DNA of 64,000 bases from NCBI GenBank assembly GCA_965116935.1, contig OZ220737.1, positions 124,001 to 188,000 of the forward strand. The letters run 5' to 3'. Origin of the DNA: VXYL01 sp965116935 (GTDB lineage: Bacteria > Pseudomonadota > Gammaproteobacteria > Pseudomonadales > Azotimanducaceae). The notes below the pieces were generated by a model that saw only the letters and a list, made by a program, of their open reading frames with translations, ran no database searches and was not told where the DNA came from. The position numbers were made by a program, and so were the translations under genes. Of the stretch, positions 6,067-14,888 are shown piece after piece. The number at the start of each line of letters is the position of its first letter. Position 1 is the stretch's first letter.

Positions 6067-8691
6067 TCAACCGCCGAACCGCGCCTCCAAACGCAAGAAC
6101 ACCCGCCGCCCACGCGGGTCGGCCGAACGCGGGTCGTAGCTGCCGGCGATGTTGACGAAGGGCGGGTCCGTCCCCGTTAGATTCACGACACCCAATGTCG
6201 CGGTCGTATCGAGGCCCTCGCCGAACCACTCGCCGAGGTCGAGTCGCACGTTGGCGTCCACCGTCGTGAAGGCGTCGATGTCGGCGCCGCGGTCGTCTTC
6301 GTAGCCGCCGATGTGGCGCAGCAGGAGGTTGGCGTGGAAGCGGCCGCGAGCGAAGCCAAGCCCCGCGTTGGCCTTGAACACCTGATTTGGCGCTCCCACG
6401 TTGGCGCGGTTGAGTCGGCCGAGGCCGTCGATGCGGACGCCGGCGTTGGTGACGTCGTAGGCGAGCATCATCGTTGCGCGGAAAAACGGGCGCAGCGTCC
6501 CGAGCGCCCAATCCACGTTCGCCCGCCCGAATAGGTCGATGCCCCCGGTGTCGATGGCGTCGGCGTTGATGAAGGCGACGTTGACGATGGAAACGGTGCC
6601 AGCCGAAGTGCGCTCGATGCGCGAGTCGTAGGGGTCGGCGTTCACGATCGCCTGGGCGTTCTCCTTGCGCAGGACATCTTCGAACGAGTAGTCCCAGAGG
6701 TCCAGGCCAAGTTCGCCGTCAAAGGCATCCGGCTGCCACGTGACGCCAAGGTTGATCGCGCGCGAGATTTCCGGCTGCAAGTCCGGGTCGCCCGCCGTCC
6801 GGCGCCCGGCGAACGTCGTGCTGCCGTCAAAATCCGTGATGTTGACGAAGTTGGTTTGCACGCCGAGGGTCTGGAACGCCGAGGGCGCTCGAAAGGAGGT
6901 GCCGGCGGAGGCGCGCACGGACACCGATGGGGAGGGCGCGACCAGAACGGTGAACTTTGGATCGAGGGTGGTGCCCACCTCACCGTAGTCCTCGAAGCGC
7001 AGCGCTCCGGTCACCTCAAACCAAGGCTGGAACGGGACCATCAGCTCGCCATAGGCCGCCACCACGTCCGTGTCGCCGTCGAAGTTCGGGTTGCCGATGA
7101 GGAAGGCGAAGCCATCGTGCCTCGTTACGGTATCATAGACGAAACCGAGCGTGCGTTCGCGTTGTTGCAGGCCCAGCGCATAGCCGGCGGCGCCGCCGTT
7201 GAAGCTCCCGAAGAAACCGGTGACATTGGCATCGAGGGTCTGCAGCGTCGAGGTGCCCTCGCCCAGGTAGTCGCCGACGATGAACTCGCGCAGGCGAGGG
7301 TCGTTGTAGGTGGCATAGCCCGGGCGCGCCGAGAAGGCGGAACTGAAGGGGTTGAAGTACAGGCAGCCGTCTTCGCCGGGCCGCGCTGGCGTCCGCGCCG
7401 TGGGCGCCGTGTCGCAGTCGCCGCCGCCGAAGCCCTGCAATGCGGCCTGGAAGTTGGCGGCCACGATGTCGCGGGGGTTGAGGACTGCATCGTTTGCCGA
7501 GCGGACGAGGGAGACGTCCCAGAAGGTTCGGTCAGACCAACTGCCTTGGGCTCCAAAGGCGACGCGGACGGTGTCGTGGCGGTAGTAGTTGATCTCCGTC
7601 GGCTGGCCGACGCCGTAGGGACGACCCTGAAAGAGCACGTCCTCGCCGAAAATGTTGGCCGGGTGGCTCGCGGGCACCAAGGGCGTGTTCAACACCGGGA
7701 AGCTTGGCGACACCTCGCGGCTGATGTCGTTCCTGGCGAATCCCGTCTCCATCCACAGCGTGGTGGCGTCGCTCCAATCCCAGTCGGCGCGGGCGTAGCC
7801 CTGCATCCGATCCTCCACCGGCACGGCGGTGATCTGGGGGCCGTAGTCGAAGCGACAGATCGTGCTGCCGGTGGCGAGTTGCTGCATCAGGCCGCCGCTC
7901 GCGGTGCAGCCAGGGTCTGCCACGGTTCGCCCCAGCGAAGGCACCTCGAAGCTGCCGGGATTGCCGAAGCCGCTGGTGGCAGGGCGCAGCCAATCCACTT
8001 CGCCCAGCACCAGGCTGCTGCGATCCAGCCAACTGGCGGCGACGAGGAACGACCCGTCCGCTCCCAGCCGCCCGCCCAGCCACGCATCGACATTGCGGTC
8101 GTCCTGGCTGCCGTTGCCGGTGCGCGAGCGAACCTCCACGTCGATGCCGGCACCATCGTCGCCTTGCCGCGTGATGACGTTCACGACTCCGGCCACCGCG
8201 TCGGTGCCGTAGATGGCCGAGGCGCCGTCTCTCAGCACCTCCACCCGGTCAATGGCGGCCACGGGGACCAGGGCTGCGAGATCGACGAAGCTCGCGCCGT
8301 CGTCGGTCTGCACCGCGGATGTCACTTGGCGCTTGCCGTTCAGCAACACCAGCGTCGAGGCGACGCCAAGCCCGCGGAGATTGACGTTGGCCGTGCCGAC
8401 GGTGAAGTTCTGCGTCAGGTTGTCGGAGTTGTTCTCGGCGCCGTTGCTGGTGGTGAGGGTGCCCACGAGGTCGCGCAGGTCCCGCGCGGCAAAGTCACGC
8501 AGAGTTTCGGCGTCGTACGCCGCGATTGGGGATGGGTGATTCGCCTGCCGAGCGATGCGGCTGCCCGTTCTTGCAACGACGACGACTTCCTCGGTGAAGC
8601 CAGGCTCCGCCGGTCCGGCAATGGCGCCGGGCGAGAGAAGCACCAGCGCCGCAAGCAAGGCACCGGCCCGCTCGAAATGGCATCGTTTCAC
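6067..8691 (-). CDS. TonB-dependent outer-membrane receptor
   Basis: An 874-residue receptor. GTG at 8691 is chosen because a signal peptide follows immediately (MKRCHFERAG, then a hydrophobic core ending in GAIAG). Frame upstream of it is repeat DNA. A TonB box-like stretch (EEVVVVA) precedes the plug domain, with VNLRGLG, TLVLLNGKR, VEVLRDGASAIYGTDAVAGVVNVIT at about residues 90-165. The rest is beta-barrel with a TonB_dep_Rec-type C-terminal half (PEISRAINLGVTW). The sequence resembles the carbohydrate/oligopeptide-type subgroup of gammaproteobacterial receptors rather than siderophore receptors, but the ligand is not determinable. It stands alone, with no adjacent regulator. Confidence 0.93.
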   Translation of the reverse strand: MKRCHFERAGALLAALVLLSPGAIAGPAEPGFTEEVVVVARTGSRIARQANHPSPIAAYDAETLRDFAARDLRDLVGTLTTSNGAENNSDNLTQNFTVGTANVNLRGLGVASTLVLLNGKRQVTSAVQTDDGASFVDLAALVPVAAIDRVEVLRDGASAIYGTDAVAGVVNVITRQGDDGAGIDVEVRSRTGNGSQDDRNVDAWLGGRLGADGSFLVAASWLDRSSLVLGEVDWLRPATSGFGNPGSFEVPSLGRTVADPGCTASGGLMQQLATGSTICRFDYGPQITAVPVEDRMQGYARADWDWSDATTLWMETGFARNDISREVSPSFPVLNTPLVPASHPANIFGEDVLFQGRPYGVGQPTEINYYRHDTVRVAFGAQGSWSDRTFWDVSLVRSANDAVLNPRDIVAANFQAALQGFGGGDCDTAPTARTPARPGEDGCLYFNPFSSAFSARPGYATYNDPRLREFIVGDYLGEGTSTLQTLDANVTGFFGSFNGGAAGYALGLQQRERTLGFVYDTVTRHDGFAFLIGNPNFDGDTDVVAAYGELMVPFQPWFEVTGALRFEDYGEVGTTLDPKFTVLVAPSPSVSVRASAGTSFRAPSAFQTLGVQTNFVNITDFDGSTTFAGRRTAGDPDLQPEISRAINLGVTWQPDAFDGELGLDLWDYSFEDVLRKENAQAIVNADPYDSRIERTSAGTVSIVNVAFINADAIDTGGIDLFGRANVDWALGTLRPFFRATMMLAYDVTNAGVRIDGLGRLNRANVGAPNQVFKANAGLGFARGRFHANLLLRHIGGYEDDRGADIDAFTTVDANVRLDLGEWFGEGLDTTATLGVVNLTGTDPPFVNIAGSYDPRSADPRGRRVFLRLEARFGG

Positions 8692-8708
8692 GTCGTGTTC
8701 TCCGCTTG

Positions 8709-8780
8709 AAGGGCCTCGGAGGGAAGGCATTCTGCCATCGCGCCCGAAGGGCGCGCCCCTAGCGCCCAAGAAGCGCTTTC
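8709..8780. repeat. Short family-B intergenic repeat
   Basis: CGGAGGGAAGGCATTCTGCC followed by a small GC palindrome (GGGCGCGCCC) matches part of family B. It lies just upstream of the TonB receptor start. It is part of an 870-base gap (8692-9562) that contains only repeats. Confidence 0.6.
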
Positions 8781-8904
8781 TTTTGAACTCCCCTGTGTGC
8801 TCGAACGACCTCGGTGGCCATGCACTTCCTCGACCACCAGGGTCGCCCCGACGACCGGTGGGGTACTCGTGCATTGCCCTTGTTCGGATAGCCCCGCCTA
8901 TTGC

Positions 8905-9088
8905 TAGCCCGCATTTCTCACCAGGCCTCGTAGCGAGGGCGACGAGGCGCCGCTGTGGCTGCGGGCGCGGAGCGGAAGACGGCGAAGGCATAGCTGGGCA
9001 CTACGTCGAGCCGGCTGGAGCGAGCACGCGCAGCCACAGCGAGAGCATCGTCGTCCGCAGTAGAGGGCTGGTGAGAAATGCGGGCTAG
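8905..9088. mobile_element. MITE-like element with 21-bp terminal inverted repeats
   Basis: CTAGCCCGCATTTCTCACCA at 8905-8924, extending one more base, is perfectly inverted at 9068-9088. The 184-base interior has a second, imperfect inverted pair (GCTGTGGCTGCG against CGCAGCCACAGC), so the whole unit can fold back. It encodes nothing. The termini resemble those of autonomous DDE insertion sequences, so it is probably a non-autonomous derivative. Both ends carry CTAG. Confidence 0.65.
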
Positions 9089-9109
9089 GAGAATGCGCCG
9101 TAGAACGCG

Positions 9110-9330
9110 TTTGCCACGGGCCTCTGGACGGAGGGCGTCCCGCCCTCCATCGTGCGGCAAGCATGTCAAGGAACAGAGGCTGGTTTGGTGGCTGTTCGGG
9201 GCTGGCGCTTTGTTGGCGTTGCCTGGAACGCTGCCTTGCGGAGGCGTTGGCCGGCTCCGCTCGTGCGCGCCTTCGGCACGCTTTGGAGGGCGGGACGCCC
9301 TCCGTCCAGAGAGGCCCTCGCGTGGCAGGG
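9110..9330. repeat. Intergenic repeat, family C
   Basis: Contains CTCTGGACGGAGGGCGTCCC, a middle part with AGGAACAGAGGCTGGTTTG, and an inverted closing GGGACGCCCTCC block. Longer related copies occur at 37797-38035 (inverted) and 59985-60225. No coding potential beyond chance frames. Confidence 0.65.
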
Positions 9331-9387
9331 GCCTGTCGCTACGGTGTTTGTCGGCGGACGATTGTACGAAGAGGGCTCGCTAATGCC

Positions 9388-9553
9388 GGCTAGGAGGCTG
9401 CGTCGTAGAAACGGCGCAGCCTCCTAGCCGAAGTGGTGAGCGAATGCGAACCCGGAGGCCAGCAGTTCGCGCAGCGAACTGCCAACGCGCCCGTCAGGGC
9501 GCGCTAGCGCATCTAACGGGCGCATCGGCAGTTCGCTGGCGCGAACTGCTAGG
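9388..9553. repeat. Hairpin plus family-A repeat
   Basis: A 15-bp perfect stem (9388-9402 with 9415-9429) with a 12-base loop is followed by the family-A unit, in which AGTTCGCGCAGCGAACT and GGCGCGCTAGCGC palindromes are nested. Near-identical family-A sequence occurs at 42657-42745, with weaker copies at 42430-42515 and 60391-60443. The unit ends about 10 bases before the next start codon, so it forms that gene's leader. Confidence 0.65.
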
Positions 9554-9562
9554 ATTCCGGCG

Positions 9563-10159
9563 ATGGGGACACAACTCATCGTCGTGCGCCACGGCGAGAC
9601 GATCTACAACACGCGCAACCTCTATCAGGGCCACAGTGACAGCCCCCTAACGGCCGACGGCGAAGCGCAGGCGCGGGCCTTGGCACCCCGCATTCGCGCG
9701 CTTTGCACCGCTCCGGCACTGTATTGCTCCGACCTCCTTCGCGCCCGGCGCACCGCCGAGTTGATCGCGACGGCGGGCCACCACGAAGTTACCGCCGAGC
9801 CGGGGTTGCGCGAGCGTGGCTATGGCGTTTTTGAAGGGCGAAGCAGGGACGAAGTGCAGCAGGCGATCCCCACCGAGGACATCGAATACGCGCCCCCGGG
9901 CGGAGAAAGCCAGCGGCAGTTGCACCACCGGGTGGTGGCGGCCTTCGATGCCATCGCGTCACGCCACCCTAGCGAGCGCGTCGTGGCTGTGAGCCACGGC
10001 GGCGTGCTGATCGCCTTTGCCAAGCATGTTCTGGGGTTGCCCCAGGGGGCGGCGCGACGCTTTCACATTCACAACACGAGCCTCAGCGTCTTCGAGCGCG
10101 ACGATGCTGGCGAGTGGAGCGTGCGCACGCTCGGCGACCTCGCCCACCTTGAGGGCTAG
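9563..10159 (+). CDS. Histidine phosphatase superfamily protein
   Basis: A 198-residue protein of the phosphoglycerate mutase-like branch. The phosphohistidine motif RHGE is at residues 9-12, the partner arginine region at about 60, a catalytic acid candidate in LRERGYG at about 84, and the second catalytic histidine in VSHGG at 145. Length and motif spacing match small-molecule phosphatases of the GpmB/CobC/phosphoserine phosphatase type rather than a dPGM. The gene stands alone between a repeat region and a convergent operon. The substrate is not predictable. Confidence 0.9.
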   Translation: MGTQLIVVRHGETIYNTRNLYQGHSDSPLTADGEAQARALAPRIRALCTAPALYCSDLLRARRTAELIATAGHHEVTAEPGLRERGYGVFEGRSRDEVQQAIPTEDIEYAPPGGESQRQLHHRVVAAFDAIASRHPSERVVAVSHGGVLIAFAKHVLGLPQGAARRFHIHNTSLSVFERDDAGEWSVRTLGDLAHLEG

Positions 10160-10220
10160 GGGCCCCAGGCAGCCCGATGAACTGAACGAGCTTCGTCAGG
10201 GGCACCACAGAAGGAGCCCT

Positions 10221-10880
10221 TCACGACTCCCCTTGTCGCATCGCCCAAAGGCAACCCCGGCGCATGATCTCCTTCGCCTCCGGCACGTCGAAGTCCGAAG
10301 CGACGTGGCCCAGAGAGCTGTAGAAGACGCGGCCCTTGCCGTAGCGCTTCTTCCACGCCACGGGCATGGTCACGTCCTTCACCCAGTCGACCCCCCAGTG
10401 TTCGCCGCTGAAGGTGGTGGTGGCCAGCACCTCGTTGGAGGGATCGACGTGCATGAAATACTGCTCCGAGGTCATGGCGAAGTCGTCCATGCCGGCGACG
10501 ATGGGATCGTCGCTCGTGATGTTGACGCGGTAGTCGATGATGCCGCCTGGGTGGCAGATGAACTGGCCGCCCACCATGAACTGGTATTCGACGTTGTTGC
10601 GGAACGAATCGCCCATGCCGCCGTGCCAGCCGGCACAGCCGGTGCCCTCGCGCACCGCCTTCAAGAGGCCAGCTTCCTGCTCGCGAGCGATCGTGGACAT
10701 GGTCCAAACCGGCACCACGAGGTCTTGCTTCGCCATGAAGCTCTCGTCCGCGAGCGGCGCAAGGTCGTCGGAGACGGTCACCTCGTGTCCGTCCGCGCCC
10801 AGCGCGTCGGCGCAGATGGCGGCAGTCTGTTCCGGCTCGTGGCCGTTCCAGCCGCCCCAGGTGATGAAGACGTTGGCCAT
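10221..10880 (-). CDS. ThuA domain protein
   Basis: A 219-residue ThuA-like (trehalose utilisation) protein with a class I glutamine amidotransferase-like fold. Visible features are an N-terminal strand VFITWGGWNGHEP, GWHGGMGDSF at about residues 92-101, a GGQFICHPGG segment and a C-terminal GKGRVFYSSLGH. These are the conserved ThuA landmarks. It follows the Gfo/Idh/MocA dehydrogenase gene by 41 bases on the same strand, a pairing common in sugar or inositol catabolic loci. The reaction of ThuA proteins is poorly established. A role in oxidised or keto-sugar metabolism is inferred from the neighbour. Confidence 0.85.
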   Translation of the reverse strand: MANVFITWGGWNGHEPEQTAAICADALGADGHEVTVSDDLAPLADESFMAKQDLVVPVWTMSTIAREQEAGLLKAVREGTGCAGWHGGMGDSFRNNVEYQFMVGGQFICHPGGIIDYRVNITSDDPIVAGMDDFAMTSEQYFMHVDPSNEVLATTTFSGEHWGVDWVKDVTMPVAWKKRYGKGRVFYSSLGHVASDFDVPEAKEIMRRGCLWAMRQGES

Positions 10881-10921
10881 GTCGAGGCTCCTTTGCTTGG
10901 GTTGGCAGGTTCGATTGGCAT

Positions 10922-12019
10922 TCAGTCGAGCACACCGCCCTCAAGCCCGGTGGGCAGGGGCGCGGGGCGTTCCGGCTGGCTCTCGACCGTGACGTGCTCG
11001 CCGCTCGTGGAGGAGGCGCCAAAGGCGTCCATGATCTCCAGCACATGCTGTGCGAGGTGGCCGTCGCAGCGGTGCGGGCGGCCGGTGCGGATGCCCTTGC
11101 ACATGTCGGCGAGGCCGATGCTGCGCATGTTCTCGGTGTAGCCGTGGCTGAGGTCGCGCTCCTCCCACTCGCGTCCGTTCGAAATCCGCACCTTGCCGCC
11201 GAAGGTGTTGGGATCCGGCGCCGACATGCTCGCTTCGGTGCCATGCAGTTCGATGAAACGGCTCGAATGCAGCCAGACATCGAAGCTCATCACCACAGTG
11301 ACCACGGCACCGGAGTGGAACTGAAGCGTGGCGGCGGCGTGGGTGTCCACCTCCACCTCGATGATCTCCCCGGCATAGGGCTCGGAGGTGATTTTGCGGG
11401 TGTCGAGGCCTCGGGTGGTGATGGCGGCCACACGGCGCACGGGGCCGAGTGCGTGGACGAGGGCGGTGAGGTAGTAGGGCCCCATGTCGTAGAGCGGGCC
11501 GCCGCCGCGGTGGTAGTAGAAGGCGGGGTTCGGATGCCACGTCTCCACACCGTGGCTCATCATGAAGGCGGTTCCGGCCACCGGCCGGCCAATGGCGCCG
11601 GCATCGATGAGACTGCGCACGGTCTGGTGGCCGCCGCCCAGGAAGGTGTCGGGGGCGCATCCGGTGCGGAGGCCCTTCTCGGCAGCGCGTTCGAGGACCA
11701 GGCGACCGTCTCGCGCGGCAAGGCCAAACGGCTTTTCGCTGTAGGCGTGCTTGCCGGCGTCGATGGTCGCGAGGTTGATCTCGCTGTGGACAGCGGGGAT
11801 GGTGAGGTTCAACACTACCTCCACATCGTCGCTGGCGAGCAGTTCGTCCACGGAACGCGCCGGGATGCCGTACTTGCCTTCGGTTGCCTGGGACGCCTCG
11901 GGGTTGATATCGGCGCAGGCGACGAAATCGAGAATGTCAAACGTGGCGGCCGCACGCAGATACGCGGGACTGATGGTGCCGCAGCCGACAAGGCCAATGC
12001 GGACAGGTTCAATGGTCAT
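10922..12019 (-). CDS. Gfo/Idh/MocA family oxidoreductase
   Basis: A 365-residue NAD(P)-dependent sugar or polyol dehydrogenase. The Rossmann motif GLVGCGTIS is at residues 9-17. The family EKPFG motif lies at about 95-99 in HAYSEKPFGL. A C-terminal alpha/beta domain contains GGGPLYDMGPYYL, the region with catalytic-site residues. It is the first gene of a two-gene operon with the ThuA protein. The substrate is not evident. AGGAACC lies a few bases before the ATG. Confidence 0.9.
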   Translation of the reverse strand: MTIEPVRIGLVGCGTISPAYLRAAATFDILDFVACADINPEASQATEGKYGIPARSVDELLASDDVEVVLNLTIPAVHSEINLATIDAGKHAYSEKPFGLAARDGRLVLERAAEKGLRTGCAPDTFLGGGHQTVRSLIDAGAIGRPVAGTAFMMSHGVETWHPNPAFYYHRGGGPLYDMGPYYLTALVHALGPVRRVAAITTRGLDTRKITSEPYAGEIIEVEVDTHAAATLQFHSGAVVTVVMSFDVWLHSSRFIELHGTEASMSAPDPNTFGGKVRISNGREWEERDLSHGYTENMRSIGLADMCKGIRTGRPHRCDGHLAQHVLEIMDAFGASSTSGEHVTVESQPERPAPLPTGLEGGVLD

Positions 12020-12189
12020 AAAGGTTCCTCCCCGGCGGCGATTCTACCCGCCTGCTGGCGGGGGCGGTTGTTGCCGGGCTGGGAGTGCGCGGGTTTGGGT
12101 CGGCAGCCCTAAGGAACGGCGTCCTCGCGCTTTCTCGGTAGGCGATATGGCAGCGCCAAGTGCCTCACGTTGACTTGCACAGCGCGTGG

Positions 12190-12318
12190 CGTCTCTGGAG
12201 GGAGGAAAGGCTACAGGGCGTCCCGCCCTCCATCGCGCCCGCAAGGGGCGCGCATCCTTGGTGGTGCGACGAGTGTTCTGCGCGCCTTGCGGCGCGGTGG
12301 AGGGCGGGACGCCCTCCC
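12190..12318. repeat. Family-C repeat unit interrupted by the IS4 element
   Basis: CTCTGGAGGGAGG, CATCGCGCCCGCAAGGGGC and TTCTGCGCGCCTTGCGGCGC match the unit at 13831-13930. The sequence GGGACGCCCTCCC at its right edge (12306-12318) recurs on the far side of the IS at 13673-13685. The preceding gap (12020-12189) shows nothing recognisable. Confidence 0.7.
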
Positions 12319-13672
12319 ATATGCGCTAACTTGTTTGGATCGATGGTTCCGGGAAGCGTTCGTCGATCTGCGGGGTCCGCTGGCGAGGCGGGTCGGCCAA
12401 TCCCCTTGAGATGCGGTCCCAGTCGTCGATGGCCTGCTGCAGGGGGAGGTGCGGCTCGATGGCGCGGGCGATCTGGCCGTACATGAAGCGGAAGTCACGC
12501 CAGGGACTGCGACGGCGGGCTCTCCACGGTGCCTCCCCAGGGGGAAACGGAGCCGGCGTGGCGAACGAGCTTCTCCACCAACAGCGCCACGAGCAGCTTG
12601 CCGTGGAGCCAGGCGCGGGCGCTGTCGTCCTCGTGCTTGGGCAGGTGGCCGAGCTGCGCCAGCGACTTGAAGCGCCTGAAGACCAGTTCGACCTGCCAGC
12701 GGACGCGGTACCAGTCCAGCACGCTGCGGGCGTCGAAGGTCCCTTCGGGGAAGGTGGTGAACAGGATCACGTGGCGGGCGAACTCGAGGCTGGACGGCCG
12801 CACCTGCCGGCCCTGGCGCGCTGCGTGTTCCTTCGCCTTGCGCTGCGCGATGGCGGCGGCCTCCTCGGTCTTGCGGATCGCGCACACGCGACCCGGCACC
12901 GCGACGCCCCGACCGACCGCCACCGCCGGCCATGCCCGCGGGACGCACGCCTCGTCCAGCCCGGCGACCCGCTGCAGCAGGTCCAGCGCCTCCCCGTCCG
13001 GTGTCCGCAGCGGCAGCGAGCCGGTGTTCACGCGCACCGTGGCGTGGCCGCCCGACGACGCCACGTGGCCGAGACCCGCCGCCGTCGAGTAGCCCCGGTC
13101 CGCCAGCACCAGGTCGCCCCGGGCGATCGGAAAGTGCGCCAGCGTCTCGGCCACGCCCGAACCCTCGGTCGGCGTCAGCTTGTAGAAGTCGCAAGCCAGC
13201 GACGGAAGCCGCACGCTGTAGTGCAGGCGCCACAGCGAGCCCGTCCGCCCCGGCTCCTTCACCGTCGTCGCGTCGAACGCCCGGAACGGCAGCTCGCCAG
13301 ACGCCGACACTCCGCCCTGCTCCCGGAACATCGCCGCGCACAGCTCCCGCAGCCACTCCGACGACTTCCGCAGCCGCTTCAGCAGCGCCACGTCCGAGAG
13401 CTCCGCAAGGTTCGCCTGCCGCGCCCGCACCACCGTCTCCCGCAGCGAATGACCCCGCGCCAGATGCAGCAGAAGCACCCGCAGCAGCGCCTCCGGAGAC
13501 TTCGCCTTGCGCAGTCCCTTCAGCGCCCCCGTCTCCTGCGCCAGTTCCTCCCAGCCTTCCGGAAGGAACGACACCACCACCTTCCAGTCCTCGTCCACTC
13601 CGCACAAGCCCCCAGCCGAACCGACACCCCCACCTTACGGACAGCCGATGCGCAAAACAAGTTAGCGCATAT
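12319..13672 (-). mobile_element. IS4-family insertion sequence with target duplication
   Basis: The ends ATATGCGCTAACTTGTTT (12319-12336) and AAACAAGTTAGCGCATAT (13655-13672) are perfect 18-bp inverted repeats. The element is flanked by the 13-base direct repeat GGGACGCCCTCCC (12306-12318 and 13673-13685), within the 10-13 bases typical of IS4. It is 1354 bp and contains one transposase reading frame, broken near the 3' end. The intact duplication suggests a fairly recent insertion. Confidence 0.9.
12327..13607 (-). pseudogene. IS4-type DDE transposase with 3' frameshift
   Basis: The main frame (12495-13607, 370 residues) has the IS4 layout: an N-terminal helical domain, then FDATTVKE with the first catalytic Asp, LADRGYS with the second Asp, and YRVRWQVELVFRRFK with the YREK-like Glu at about 330-345. 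It stops early at 12495. In another frame just past the stop, the expected tail continues (RSPWRDFRFMYGQIARAIEP) to a TAG at 12327-12329, next to the terminal repeat. A frameshift near 12515-12525 has therefore removed about 60 residues. It could be a mutation or a sequencing error. The catalytic residues are intact, so residual activity is possible. Confidence 0.85.
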
Positions 13673-14110
13673 GGGACGCCCTCCCGCCAGAGCACGACGC
13701 GCCACGGGCTGCGCAGTTCAGAACGAGGACGCCGCCGAGCGCCAGGTGGTGACTCGCTTTGACTCTTCCGGCTGCAGCGGATGGGTGCCGGAAACCAGGC
13801 GATCGTGTTCGACTGGGGCCTTCGGCAGCGCCTTGGAGGGAGGGCGTCCCGCCCTCCATCGCGCCCGCAAGGGCGCGCATCCTTGCTGGTGCGATGAGTG
13901 TTCTGCGCGCCTTGCGGCGCGGTGGAGGACGGGACGCCCTCCCGCCAGAGCACGACGCGCCACGGGCTGCGCAATTCAGAACGAGGACGCCGCCGAGCGC
14001 CAGGTGGTGACTCGCTTTGACTCTTCCGGCTGCAGCGGATGGGTGCCGGAAACCAGGCGATCGTGTTCGACTGGCCTTCGGCGGCGCCTCGGAGGGAGGG
14101 CGTCCCGCCA
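13673..14110. repeat. Two tandem ~258-bp repeat units (family C plus unique spacer)
   Basis: The block starting GGGACGCCCTCCCGCCAGAG at 13673 recurs almost exactly at 13931. About 150 bases are shared, including the stretch that reads GGTGGTGACTCGCTTTGAC. Between them sits a family-C unit like that at 12190-12318. The minus strand reads a recurring 30-codon tail (LVSGTHPLQPEESKR) in both copies, perhaps remains of a duplicated gene end. No start-bearing gene is seen. Confidence 0.75.
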
Positions 14111-14201
14111 GAGCCAGCAGTTCTCATTTTGGCCGCCGGTTGCGGTGGGACGGGGGATGTCCGTTGCTGAAGGAGGCTTGACAGCATAGGGCGGGGCGCC
14201 T

Positions 14202-14888
14202 ATGGTGCGGGCCATGGGACACCCGTGGTTTGGATCGAAGGCGACGTCGGGGCTGTGCCAGGCGCTGATTTCGCTGATGCCGCCGCACGCGGTGTACATC
14301 GAGACGCACCTTGGCGGCGGCGCGGTGATGAGGCGCAAGCCGGCGGCGCTGCGCAACATCGGGATCGACCTGGACGGCCGGGCGCTGTCGCGGTTCGAGT
14401 GCGGCCATCCGGTGGAGCTGGTGCACGGCGACTGCCACGCGTACCTGTCGGAGTTCGCGTTCGACGGTTCGGAGCTGGTCTACAGCGACCCGCCGTACCT
14501 GCGGAGCGCGCGCAAGTCGGCGCGCCGCTACCGGCACGACTACGAGGAGGCGGACCATGTCGCGCTGCTCGAACTGCTGCGCGGCCTGCCGTGCGCGGTG
14601 ATGGTGTCGGGGTACCCGTCGGCGCTGTACGACGAGCTGCTGGGCGGCTGGCGCAGCGTGTCGCTGCAGGTGATGAACCGGGCGGGGGTGGTCACCGAGA
14701 AGGTGTGGTTCAACTTCGCGCCGGACCGGGTGCACTGGGCGTCGTGCGCGGGTCGGGACTTCACGCACCGGCAGACGGTCAGGCGCAAGGCGGCGAGCTG
14801 GGGCCGGCGCTACGCGGCGATGCCGCCGGCGGAGCGCCTGGCGGTGCTGGCGGCGATCATGGCGGAGGAGGCGCAGGCGCCGCCGTGA
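14202..14888 (+). CDS. D12-class N6-adenine DNA methyltransferase (transposon passenger)
   Basis: A 228-residue protein of the Dam/D12 class. The AdoMet-binding region is ETHLGGGAVM at about residues 34-43, and the catalytic motif DPPY is at 96-99 in YSDPPYL. The family N-terminal helix with W-FGSK replaces the usual YPGGK. It is shorter than E. coli Dam (278 residues), mainly in the target-recognition region. Its stop overlaps the transposase start, so the two are translationally coupled and both lie within one pair of terminal repeats. It may modify element ends to time transposition, as Dam does for Tn10, or protect DNA from restriction. Both are inference. ATG at 14202 or 14214 could be the start. 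Confidence 0.88.
   Translation: MVRAMGHPWFGSKATSGLCQALISLMPPHAVYIETHLGGGAVMRRKPAALRNIGIDLDGRALSRFECGHPVELVHGDCHAYLSEFAFDGSELVYSDPPYLRSARKSARRYRHDYEEADHVALLELLRGLPCAVMVSGYPSALYDELLGGWRSVSLQVMNRAGVVTEKVWFNFAPDRVHWASCAGRDFTHRQTVRRKAASWGRRYAAMPPAERLAVLAAIMAEEAQAPP

Noticed and set aside
6856..8709. A 617-codon plus-strand frame
   Set aside because: It is antisense to the TonB receptor and has no recognisable domain.
9388..9429. Transcription terminator
   Set aside because: The stem is strong, but there is no T tract and it belongs to the repeat family, so it is listed as a repeat.
12495..12530. Programmed frameshift in the IS4 transposase
   Set aside because: The break is near the 3' end rather than between two functional parts, and no slippery A/G run with a following structure was seen. 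A plain frameshift is simpler.
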